From Streptomyces mangrovisoli (lineage in GTDB: Bacteria; Actinomycetota; Actinomycetes; Streptomycetales; Streptomycetaceae), in the NCBI RefSeq assembly GCF_000974985.2, contig NZ_LAVA02000019.1:117038-181037 (forward strand): a stretch of 64,000 bases of DNA, given 5' to 3'. Below the pieces are notes generated by a model, which searched no databases, was not told the DNA's origin, and saw only the letters and a program-made list of their open reading frames with translations. Positions 26,374 to 33,470 of this stretch are shown here, piece after piece (positions within the stretch are counted from its first letter, which is position 1; each line of letters begins with the position of its first letter). The translations under genes were made by a program, and so were the position numbers.

Positions 26374-26985
26374 TCAGTCCCCGGCCGCCCGCAGCGCCCG
26401 CGCGTGGGCGAGGAACGCCGTCAGCCCCACCTCGAAGGCGCGGTCCGCGCGGCCCTCGCCCACCGCGGCCAGCGCCTCGGCGAGCCGGGGTGTCGGGGTG
26501 CCCTCCGCCAGCTCCCACATCGCCTCGGGCGCGGCGAGGTCGAGCGCGGAGCCCAGCACGAGGTTCTCCAGGGCGATCAGCAGCGGCATGACCTCCGCGG
26601 CCGCGAAGCCCGCCTCCCGCAGCACGGTCACCGCGCGTTCGTACTGCTCAAGGACGCGGGGCGCTCGTACGGGTGACGTCATCAGCAGGGGGATGGTCCG
26701 CGGGTGGGCGGCGAACGCGGCGCGGTAGGAGCGCGCCCAGCCCTCCAGGGCGGCGTCCCACGGCCGTACGTCCAGGGCGGCCACGTCCATGGCCGAGGCG
26801 ACGCGCTCGCGCAGCAGCTCGACGATGCCGTCCCGGCCGTCCACATGGTGGTACACCGAGCCGGTCTGCGCGCCGAGCCGCCGGGCAATCTGCGGCACGC
26901 TGAAGTCGCCCTGCTCGTCGATCAGTTCCAGCGCCGTGGTGGTGATGCGCTCGCGGTCGAGGAGCGGTGTGCGCGGCCGGCCCAT
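26374..26985 (-). CDS. TetR-family transcriptional regulator
   Basis: The 203-residue protein has an N-terminal HTH (ERITTTALELIDEQGDFSVP; ARRLGAQTGSVYHHVDGRD) and a TetR_C-type ligand-binding part. It is divergent from the APC permease gene with an imperfect 21-bp palindrome between them, and is on the same strand as the MMPL gene. It is likely to repress the permease/amidohydrolase side and perhaps itself. Confidence 0.9.
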   Translation of the reverse strand: MGRPRTPLLDRERITTTALELIDEQGDFSVPQIARRLGAQTGSVYHHVDGRDGIVELLRERVASAMDVAALDVRPWDAALEGWARSYRAAFAAHPRTIPLLMTSPVRAPRVLEQYERAVTVLREAGFAAAEVMPLLIALENLVLGSALDLAAPEAMWELAEGTPTPRLAEALAAVGEGRADRAFEVGLTAFLAHARALRAAGD

Positions 26986-27041
26986 CGTCAGTCTTCTCCT
27001 TCGGGGTCTTCCCGGATGCCCAACGGAAGGTTACATTGCCG

Positions 27042-27062
27042 AAACCGAAAGCCTTTAGGTTT
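27042..27062. promoter_or_regulatory. TetR operator candidate
   Basis: aaaccgaaag-c-ctttaggttt is a 21-bp palindrome: 10-bp arms around one base with a single mismatch. It is AT-richer than its surroundings and lies 57 nt from the TetR start and 99 nt from the permease start, as expected for a dimeric TetR site. Confidence 0.75.
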
Positions 27063-27160
27063 ATGGCTTCCGGCGCACGTCGACCGGGGTGCGCCGCATC
27101 CGGCGGCACCATCCCGCACGTCCGGAAACCCCCTCCGTTCCGCCGCTCGAAGGGTTCCCC

Positions 27161-28654
27161 TTGTCCGTGACCACGAACGAGCCCCCGCAGGAGGCGACGC
27201 CGTCCCCGGCGGCCGCCCTGCGCTCCGGCTCCCTCGGCACCGCCGACATCGCCTTCTTCGTCGTCTCCGCCGCAGCCCCGCTGACCGTGATGGCCGGGGT
27301 CGCCCCGCTGGCGATCCTGCTCGGCGGCATCGGCGCGCCCGTCGGCTACCTGCTGGCCGGCATCACCCTCGCCGTCTTCGCCGTCGGCTTCACCACCATG
27401 AGCCGGCACATCAAGAGCGGCGGGGCCTTCTACGCCTACATCACGCGGGGCCTCGGCCGCCGGGTCGGCATCGGCGCCGCCCTGCTCGCCCTCATCGGCT
27501 ACAACGGCATGGAGATCGGCGTCTACGGCCTGCTGGGCAGCACCTTCAAGGACACCCTGCGCGCCCTCGCCGGCACGGACGTCCCCTGGCTGCCGATCGC
27601 CCTGGCCGGCCTGCTGCTCATCGGCTACGGCGGCTACCGCTCGATCGACTTCGGCGCGAAGGTCCTCGGCGTGCTGCTCCTCGCGGAGACGGGGATACTC
27701 GTCCTCCTCGCGGGCGGCGTCCTCCTCAAGGGCGGCGCGCACGGGCTGTCCGCCGCCACCTTCCACCCGGACCACATCCTCGTGCCCGGCACGGCCGCTG
27801 TCCTCGCGTTCGCCTTCGCCGCCTTCACCGGCTTCGAGTCCACCGTCATCTACCGCCGCGAGGCCCGCGACCCCGAGCGGACCGTCCCGCGGGCGACCTA
27901 TCTCGCCGTCGGATTCCTCGGCCTGTTCTACGCGTTCATCGTGTGGGTCGCCATCCAGGCGTTCGGCGACGCGGAGGTGGTGGCGGCCGCGGCGAAGGAC
28001 CCCGGTGGCCTCTTCTTCACCGCGATCAGCACCTACGTGGGCGGCTGGGCGGCCGACCTGATGCACGTCTTCATCGTCACCAGCGTGATCGCCTCGCTGC
28101 TCGCCTTCCACAACGCCATCAACCGGTACGCCCTCGCGCTCTCCGAAGAGGGGCTGCTGCCCGCCCGTTGGGGCCGCATCCACCCGCGCCACCGCTCCCC
28201 CTACGTCGCCGGTGTGGCCCAGACCGTGCTCGGCGCGGCCGTCGTCCTCGCCTTCTGGGCGGCCGGCGCCGACCCGTACAGTCAGCTGCTGCTGTGGGTC
28301 AACACACCGGGAATGATCGGTCTGTTGCTGCTCCAGCTGCTCGCCGCGCTCGCCGTGCCCTGCTACTTCCGCCGGGTGCGCCACCAGGAAGGTGCGCTGC
28401 GCACGGTCGTCGCGCCCATCGTGGCGGCGGTGCTGCTCGCCACGGCGATCGTCCTGGTCATCACCCACATCGACCTGTTCACCGGCGCCTCCACGACGGT
28501 GAACTGGATCCTGATCGCGACGGCACCGGCCGTCTTCGCCGCGGGCTTCCCGCTCGCCGGGTGGCTGCGGCGGAAACGGCCGCGGGTGTACGCCGAGTTC
28601 GCGGCGGAGCCCGCCGAGCCGGCGGACCGCGCGGACGTCGCGGCGCCCGCCTGA
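27161..28654 (+). CDS. APC-family amino acid/polyamine permease
   Basis: A protein of about 497 residues with around 12 transmembrane helices. The APC signature is visible: LGTADIAFFVVSAAAPLTVMAG at helix 1 and FAFAAFTGFESTVIYRREARDP at helix 6. I place the start at TTG 27161, 6 nt after a gaaggg ribosome site; GTG 27167 is the alternative. It diverges from the TetR gene across the operator and precedes a YtcJ-like amidohydrolase, suggesting uptake of a compound then hydrolysed inside. Confidence 0.87.
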   Translation: MSVTTNEPPQEATPSPAAALRSGSLGTADIAFFVVSAAAPLTVMAGVAPLAILLGGIGAPVGYLLAGITLAVFAVGFTTMSRHIKSGGAFYAYITRGLGRRVGIGAALLALIGYNGMEIGVYGLLGSTFKDTLRALAGTDVPWLPIALAGLLLIGYGGYRSIDFGAKVLGVLLLAETGILVLLAGGVLLKGGAHGLSAATFHPDHILVPGTAAVLAFAFAAFTGFESTVIYRREARDPERTVPRATYLAVGFLGLFYAFIVWVAIQAFGDAEVVAAAAKDPGGLFFTAISTYVGGWAADLMHVFIVTSVIASLLAFHNAINRYALALSEEGLLPARWGRIHPRHRSPYVAGVAQTVLGAAVVLAFWAAGADPYSQLLLWVNTPGMIGLLLLQLLAALAVPCYFRRVRHQEGALRTVVAPIVAAVLLATAIVLVITHIDLFTGASTTVNWILIATAPAVFAAGFPLAGWLRRKRPRVYAEFAAEPAEPADRADVAAPA

Positions 28655-28702
28655 GCGCGGCCGCGCGAGGGCGCGATCGCGCCCGAACGCGGGCGTCCGT
28701 CC

Positions 28703-28734
28703 GGGTGCGGGCGCCCGCCGAAGCGCCCGCACCC
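28703..28734 (+). terminator. Hairpin between APC permease and amidohydrolase genes
   Basis: Perfect 12-bp inverted repeat gggtgcgggcgc (28703-28714) / gcgcccgcaccc (28723-28734) with an 8-nt loop, 49 nt past the permease stop. It may end or reduce transcription into the amidohydrolase gene. Confidence 0.72.
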
Positions 28735-28896
28735 GCACCCCGGACCCCAGACCCGGACCGCCATCGTCCACGGATCGTCACCACCCGCACCACACGCACC
28801 GCCCGCACCCCCCGTCGCGTCCGGGCGGCCAGCTCCGCACCCGCCGGGACCAGCCGCCCGCCCGCGACCGCGTCACCGAACAAAGGAGTTCACCTC

Positions 28897-30468
28897 ATGC
28901 CCAGCGCCGACCTCGTCCTCACCGGTGCCACGGTCCGCACCCTCGACCCGGAACGGCCGTACGCCACCGCCGTGGCCGTGCGCGACGGTCTGGTCGTCGC
29001 GGTCGGCGACGAGAGCGACGTGCGCGACTGGCGCGGCGCGGCCACCGAGGTCGTAGGACTGGACGGGGCGCATCTCGTGCCCGGTCTGGTGGACGCGCAC
29101 AGCCACCCCGTGTGGGGCCTGGAGATGGCGACCGGCGCCGACCTGTCGGCCGTGACCGACCTGGCGGGGCTGCGGGCCGCGCTGACGTCCGCGGCCCGCG
29201 TCGAGGAGTGGGTCATCGGCTACGGCCTCGACCACAACGCCTTCGAGGGGCGCCCCGTCGAGCGCGGCCTGATCGAGGACGTGCTCGGCGACGCCCCCGC
29301 CTTCCTGCGCCTGTACGACGGGCACTCGGCGCTGGCCACCGGTGCCGCGCTCGCGGCGGCCGGGGTGAGCGGGCCGCGGAGCTTCACCCAGCGCTCCGAG
29401 GTGGTCTGCGACGCGACCGGGCGGCCCACCGGCCATCTGGTGGAGCACGCGGCGATGGAACTGGTCGCCGCGGTGCTGCCCCGGCCGTCGTACGAGGTCC
29501 GGCGGGCCCGGCTGCTGGAGCTGCTCACGGAGATGGCCGCGACCGGCCTGACCGGCGCGCACGTCATGGACGGCGGCGACCTCGACCTGGTGGAGGCGGT
29601 GGCGCGCGAGACGGTGCTGCCGCTGCGCCTGCGGTTCGCGCCCTGGTGCATGCCCGGCGCCGACCGGGACGACCTGGACGCGCTCGTCGCCCTCCAGAGC
29701 CGCTCGGGTCTCCACTGGCGGGTCGGCGGGGTGAAGTTCTTCATGGACGGCACCGTCGAGGGCGGCACCGCGTGGCTCGACCACGCCGACTGCCACGGGC
29801 AGGGCACCGAGGCGTTCTGGCCGGACCCGCGGGCGTACGCCGCCGCCGTACGGCAGCTGCACGCGGCCGGGGTGCGCACCGCGACGCACGCCATCGGCGA
29901 CGCGGCGGTACGGCACGTCCTGGACGTGGTGGCGGGCCTCGGGCCGACCGGCCACGGCGCGCACCGCGTCGAGCACATCGAGACGGCGCCGGACGAGCTG
30001 CTGCCGCGGTTCGCGCAGCTCGGTGTGGCGGCCTCCATGCAGCCGCCGCACACGGCCTACACCCGCGCCGACGGCACCGACGAGTGGTCGCGTCGGCTGG
30101 GCGCCGACCGCGCGGGCCGCGCCTGGCGGCTGCGGGACCTGCGTGACGCGGGGGCCACCGTCGCCCTCGGCTCGGACTGGCCGATCGCCCACCACGACGT
30201 ACGCCAGGTCCTGGCGACGGCGCAGGGCCCGCGGGGCGCGGCCTCGGCGCGGGCCGGCCTGACCGGCCTGGAGGCGCTGGAGGGCTGCACTACCCACGCG
30301 GCGCGGGCCGCCGGCGAACAGGACGTCGCCGGCCGCATCGCCCCGGGCTTCCGCGCGGACCTGACCGCCCTCGGCGTCGATCCGGTGACGGCACCCGCCG
30401 ACGAGCTGGCCGAGGCGCCCGTGCGGCTGACGGTGACGGGGGGCCGGGTGGCGCACCGGGGTGCGTGA
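28897..30468 (+). CDS. YtcJ-like amidohydrolase (Amidohydro_3)
   Basis: The 523-residue metal-dependent hydrolase has an aaaggag ribosome site. Order of motifs: LVLTGATVRTLD, LVPGLVDAHSHPVWG (metal-binding HxH), GGVKFFMDGTVEGGTAWL, TATHAIGDAAVRHVLD, RVEHIE and LGSDWPIAHHDVRQVL. This layout is that of the YtcJ/NfdA group of N-substituted amide hydrolases. It probably acts on the substrate of the neighbouring permease. A second member lies at 41263-42804. Confidence 0.88.
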   Translation: MPSADLVLTGATVRTLDPERPYATAVAVRDGLVVAVGDESDVRDWRGAATEVVGLDGAHLVPGLVDAHSHPVWGLEMATGADLSAVTDLAGLRAALTSAARVEEWVIGYGLDHNAFEGRPVERGLIEDVLGDAPAFLRLYDGHSALATGAALAAAGVSGPRSFTQRSEVVCDATGRPTGHLVEHAAMELVAAVLPRPSYEVRRARLLELLTEMAATGLTGAHVMDGGDLDLVEAVARETVLPLRLRFAPWCMPGADRDDLDALVALQSRSGLHWRVGGVKFFMDGTVEGGTAWLDHADCHGQGTEAFWPDPRAYAAAVRQLHAAGVRTATHAIGDAAVRHVLDVVAGLGPTGHGAHRVEHIETAPDELLPRFAQLGVAASMQPPHTAYTRADGTDEWSRRLGADRAGRAWRLRDLRDAGATVALGSDWPIAHHDVRQVLATAQGPRGAASARAGLTGLEALEGCTTHAARAAGEQDVAGRIAPGFRADLTALGVDPVTAPADELAEAPVRLTVTGGRVAHRGA

Positions 30469-30475
30469 GACGCGG

Positions 30476-30508
30476 CCGCCGGGGTGGCCTCACGCGCCGC
30501 CCCGGCGG
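30476..30508 (+). terminator. Terminator hairpin after the amidohydrolase gene
   Basis: Perfect 9-bp inverted repeat ccgccgggg (30476-30484) / ccccggcgg (30500-30508), loop 15 nt, 7 nt after the stop codon. Confidence 0.65.
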
Positions 30509-30567
30509 TTCAGCCGTACCGGCGGTTTCAGTCATACCGGCGGTTTCAGCCGCCCCCGGCGGGTCAG
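30502..30567. repeat. Tandem 17-18 bp repeat, 3-4 units
   Basis: Units begin at 30502, 30519 and 30537 with consensus ccggcggtttcagYcRta; a partial fourth follows. The array lies between convergent genes and overlaps the right arm of the terminator. Confidence 0.75.
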
Positions 30568-30665
30568 GCGGGGTCCCGGCGGACCGGGAGCAGGCACTGT
30601 GCCGCGGTCTCGTCGTTGCCCGCGTCGTCCGGGCGGATGACGCCGATCGACGCCGCCGGCGCCGG

Positions 30666-31181
30666 TCAGGCCGACGCGGCCCGGATCAGGCCGTCGAGCC
30701 ACGCCTGGTGGCCGTTGAGCATGGGGTTCGGCCGCTGCGCCGCGAGTTCCGCCGCGGGGCGGCCGATCTGCGTCTCCTGCGTCAGGACCCGCACCCGGCC
30801 GCCGGACAGGTCCTCGACCAGCCAGGCGTGCAGCACGTCGAGCCGCTCCTCGGGCCCGCCGTCCTGCCGCGCGGTCCAGGACAGCCGGCCGGGCACGCCG
30901 TCGGCCGGGGCCTGGAACGCGACGACCCGCGCGTCCAGCGGCGGGAACCCGAAAGTGCCGAAGCGGAAGTGCACGCCGTCCCGCAGCACGGGTCCGTCGC
31001 CGCCGGGGAACGAGATGTCGGCGACGTTGTCGTAGTACGACTCCCAGGTGGAGGTGTCCGTGAGGTACCGCCAGACGCGGTCGGCGGCGACCCCCTGGAC
31101 GACGACCTCGTTGGACACGAAGTTGTCGCCGGTGCCGGGCAGGTACTCCTGGGGCCAGTCGATCGCGTTCTGCTGGGTCAT
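30666..31181 (-). CDS. SRPBCC-family (START-like) protein
   Basis: The 171-residue protein has the helix-grip outline: VSNEVVVQGVAADRVWRYLTD at the first strand and loop, WESYYDNVADISFPGG, then alternating strands and the closing helix LNGHQAWLDGLIRAASA. The family binds hydrophobic ligands or acts as polyketide cyclase-like enzymes. ATG 31181 is preferred over the upstream ATG at 31265 because the extra residues are low-complexity. It diverges from a LysR regulator, its probable controller. Confidence 0.8.
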   Translation of the reverse strand: MTQQNAIDWPQEYLPGTGDNFVSNEVVVQGVAADRVWRYLTDTSTWESYYDNVADISFPGGDGPVLRDGVHFRFGTFGFPPLDARVVAFQAPADGVPGRLSWTARQDGGPEERLDVLHAWLVEDLSGGRVRVLTQETQIGRPAAELAAQRPNPMLNGHQAWLDGLIRAASA

Positions 31182-31284
31182 GAGGGGGCGCCTTTCAGCG
31201 TGGGGGGCTCGCGGGGCGGGCTCGGACAGCTTCGAAGCTAGGCCGCGCTCCCATCCGCCGGCCAATAGGCGATCCGATCCCTCC

Positions 31285-31317
31285 CATCGGGATCCCGATG
31301 TGCCGGGCGGCTACCGT
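31285..31317. promoter_or_regulatory. Perfect 16-bp palindrome and -10 box in the LysR divergent promoter
   Basis: catcgggatcccgatg (31285-31300) is a perfect palindrome between the SRPBCC and LysR genes. A -10-like taccgt (31312-31317) ends 7 nt before the LysR ATG. The palindrome would suit a LysR autoregulatory site. Confidence 0.65.
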
Positions 31318-31324
31318 GGTGGTC

Positions 31325-32293
31325 ATGAAGGAGCAGACTCCCGCCGTGGCCGCGGCGCGGTCGCTCGGCGGCGGCCCGCTGCCGCAGCACGCCGATCTGA
31401 ACCTGCTGCGCACGTTCCTGGCGGTGCACCGCGCGGGTTCGTTCACCGCCGCGGCGCCGCGCCTGGGGCTCTCCCAACCGACGGTGACCGCGCAGATCCG
31501 CGCCCTGGAGCAGCAGACCGGGCGTGAGCTGTTCGTCCGGCTGCCCCGCGGGGTGGAGCCCACGCCGCACGCGCACGAGCTCGCCGCGCGGCTGTCGGGG
31601 CCGCTCGACGCGCTGGCCGCGCTGGAGGACGCGGGTACGGCGACCGCACCGGTGCATCTGGCCGGGCCGTCGGAGCTGTTGTGCGTACGGGTGCTGCCCG
31701 CGCTGGTGCCGCTCGTCGCCGACGGGGTCGAGCTGCGGGTGGCACAGGGGCTGCCGGAACCGCTGCTGGAGGAGATGCGCGCGGGCCGCCACGACCTGGT
31801 GATCGCCACCAGGCGTCCGCGGGGCCGGGCCCTCGCGTCGGCGCCCCTGGCCGACGAGGAGTACGTCCTCGTCGCGAGCCCGGGCTGGGCCGGGCAGGTC
31901 GGCGCGGGCGCCTCGGACGGTGACGCGGACGGTGCGGCGGCGGACCTGTGCGCGGCGCTGCGGGGCGTGCCGCTGGTGACGTACGCGGAGGATCTGCCGA
32001 TCGTGCGGCGCTACTGGCGAAGCGTCTTCGGACGGCCGCTCACGGCGCGCGCCGCGGTGACCGTGCCGAACCTGTACGCCGTGCTGTCGGCGGTCAACTC
32101 GGGCGCCGGTTACAGCGTGCTGCCCCGGTCCCTGTGCCAGGAACATCTGGCCTCCGGGCGGCTGGCCCTGCTGCACGAACCGCCGGAGGCCCCCCTGAAC
32201 ACGCTGTTCCTCGTGCAGCGGCCGGGCGCCGACAGCAACCCCGACGTGGTCCGGGTCCGCGACCGGCTCAGGGCGGTCGCGCGGGACTGGTGA
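31325..32293 (+). CDS. LysR-family transcriptional regulator
   Basis: The 322-residue protein has the LysR N-terminal HTH: LNLLRTFLAVHRAGSFTAAA then LGLSQPTVTAQIRALEQQTG and LFVRLPRGVEPT. The C-terminal periplasmic-binding-like sensor follows, with an Ala/Gly/Asp-rich insertion (GAGASDGDADGAAADL). The stop codon lies inside the first unit of a 26-bp tandem repeat. It is divergent from the SRPBCC gene, as usual for LysR regulators and their targets. Confidence 0.9.
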   Translation: MKEQTPAVAAARSLGGGPLPQHADLNLLRTFLAVHRAGSFTAAAPRLGLSQPTVTAQIRALEQQTGRELFVRLPRGVEPTPHAHELAARLSGPLDALAALEDAGTATAPVHLAGPSELLCVRVLPALVPLVADGVELRVAQGLPEPLLEEMRAGRHDLVIATRRPRGRALASAPLADEEYVLVASPGWAGQVGAGASDGDADGAAADLCAALRGVPLVTYAEDLPIVRRYWRSVFGRPLTARAAVTVPNLYAVLSAVNSGAGYSVLPRSLCQEHLASGRLALLHEPPEAPLNTLFLVQRPGADSNPDVVRVRDRLRAVARDW

Positions 32294-32366
32294 GCCGGTT
32301 CGGTCGCACGGGACCGGGGGCCGGTTCGCTCGCGCGGGACCGGTGGGCCGGTTCGGTCGCGGTCGG
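32281..32366. repeat. Tandem 25-27 bp repeat containing the LysR stop codon
   Basis: Units start at 32281, 32306 and 32332, plus a partial one at 32359; core gcgcgggaccggtgggccgg followed by ttcggtc. The TGA stop (32291-32293) is within the first unit, so the array seems to have grown from the gene's 3' end. Confidence 0.78.
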
Positions 32367-32387
32367 AGGCTCGGGGCTCCGCCGTCC

Positions 32388-32606
32388 TCAGAGCGCGTAC
32401 CGCACGAGCCACTCGTCCGGGTTGTAGGTGTCACGGGCCGGGTCGGGTGCCGTGGCCGGCCGTTCCTCGACGGTGTCCGCGAGGCGGACCGGCTCGGGCA
32501 GCCGGGAGAAGCGGGCGCGACGCCGGGCGTCGAAGTCCGTCTCTCGTGCCTTCGTCGGCGTCTCGGACTGCGTCTTCGTCTTCGGCTGCGTCTCTTCGTG
32601 TGCCAT
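32388..32606 (-). CDS. Small hydrophilic protein of unknown function
   Basis: 72 residues from ATG 32606, with gggagg 5 nt upstream. The first 25 residues are Thr/Lys/Glu/Gln-rich and likely disordered; the rest (ARFSRLPEPVRLADTVEERP and DTYNPDEWLVRYAL) resembles small conserved streptomycete proteins of unknown role. The stop of the CGNR gene lies 64 nt upstream on the same strand. Confidence 0.65.
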   Translation of the reverse strand: MAHEETQPKTKTQSETPTKARETDFDARRRARFSRLPEPVRLADTVEERPATAPDPARDTYNPDEWLVRYAL

Positions 32607-32669
32607 CCGGCCCTCCCACGACGTCACCACTTCGACCGGTGACGATCCTGGCAGCATCCGCGTCACCGG

Positions 32670-33239
32670 TCAAGACGGTGACGCGGGGGACGGGTCACCA
32701 TCTCGCTTCCGGGCCCGATAGGCGGCCGCCTTGAGCCGGTTGCCGCACGACTCCATGCCGCACCACTGGCGCCGCGTCCCGCGCGAGCGGTCGATGAAGA
32801 CGCGGGTGCACTCGGGGTTGGCGCACTCCTTCATCAGAGGCACGTCGGGGCCGCTGAGCAGCTCGACCGCCTGGCGGGCCACCGCCGCGAGCGCCTCCCG
32901 CGGGGTCGCGTCGGTCCACCGCCCGGCGGCGGTGAGCTGGGGTGCCGCGGACGGCCTGCGGGCCGCCGCGTTCACGGTCGCCAGGGCGCCGCGGTCGTAC
33001 GGCTCGGCCGCGAGCCGCTCGGACACCAAGGCGTACACGGCTTCCCGGAGCGCCTTCGCCTCCGTCACGTCGGAGGCGCCGCACGGCGTGACCGCGTCGA
33101 CGACCCCCGAGCCGAGATACCAGGCGTCGAGCCGGTCCGGCGACACGAACATCTCGAACCGCAGGGTGCGGCGGGCCCGGAGGGTGGCGGCGAGGTCGAG
33201 GGCCGGGTTGCCGCACAGAAAGACATGGTCCAGATTCAC
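32670..33239 (-). CDS. CGNR zinc-finger (ABATE-type) regulator
   Basis: The 189-residue protein has the family layout: FLCGNPALDLAATLRAR at the N terminus (ABATE domain) and a C-terminal zinc finger with Cys residues in CANPECTRVFIDRSRGTRRQWC and the CGNR motif (ESCGNRLKAAAYRARK). GTG 33239 is chosen because a -10-like CAGAAT lies 6 nt upstream, implying a leaderless transcript. An 8-bp inverted repeat overlaps the start, suggesting autoregulation. Confidence 0.85.
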   Translation of the reverse strand: MNLDHVFLCGNPALDLAATLRARRTLRFEMFVSPDRLDAWYLGSGVVDAVTPCGASDVTEAKALREAVYALVSERLAAEPYDRGALATVNAAARRPSAAPQLTAAGRWTDATPREALAAVARQAVELLSGPDVPLMKECANPECTRVFIDRSRGTRRQWCGMESCGNRLKAAAYRARKRDGDPSPASPS

Positions 33240-33262
33240 GTCACCATTCTGACGGGTGACGT
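33238..33262. promoter_or_regulatory. Dyad overlapping the CGNR gene start
   Basis: acgtcacc (33238-33245) / ggtgacgt (33255-33262), perfect 8-bp arms with 9-nt spacer, covering the GTG start and the proposed -10. Suits an autoregulatory operator. Confidence 0.55.
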
Positions 33263-33389
33263 TTCCCGCAACAAGACGACCGGCGCCGCGGCCCTGACGG
33301 CGTCGGCCCGCCCCGGCCGCGACAGCCATGGGACTCCGGCGGCCACGCCTGCCTCGCGCAGACCGGAACTCCGCTCGCACGCAACGAAT

Positions 33390-33404
33390 GTGACAATGTG
33401 TCAC
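33390..33404. promoter_or_regulatory. Dyad upstream of the STAND ATPase gene
   Basis: gtgaca-atg-tgtcac, a perfect 6-bp inverted repeat with 3-nt centre, 66 nt before the start codon. It resembles a CRP-type half-site arrangement but with the wrong spacing (7 instead of 6 between GTGA and TCAC). Confidence 0.4.
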
Positions 33405-33470
33405 GTCCACATCGGACGCGGGCTGTCAAATCGGAGCACATGACCGGGGGGACCGCGCAAGACTGCTTCC

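Noticed and set aside
26704..30468. A 1,254-codon plus-strand frame joining sequence antisense to TetR with the amidohydrolase
   Set aside because: The conserved protein begins at 28897 with a good ribosome site; the upstream part covers the APC permease gene in the wrong frame.
33390..33404. CRP site upstream of the STAND gene
   Set aside because: GTGA and TCAC are separated by 7 rather than 6 nt; kept only as an unassigned dyad.
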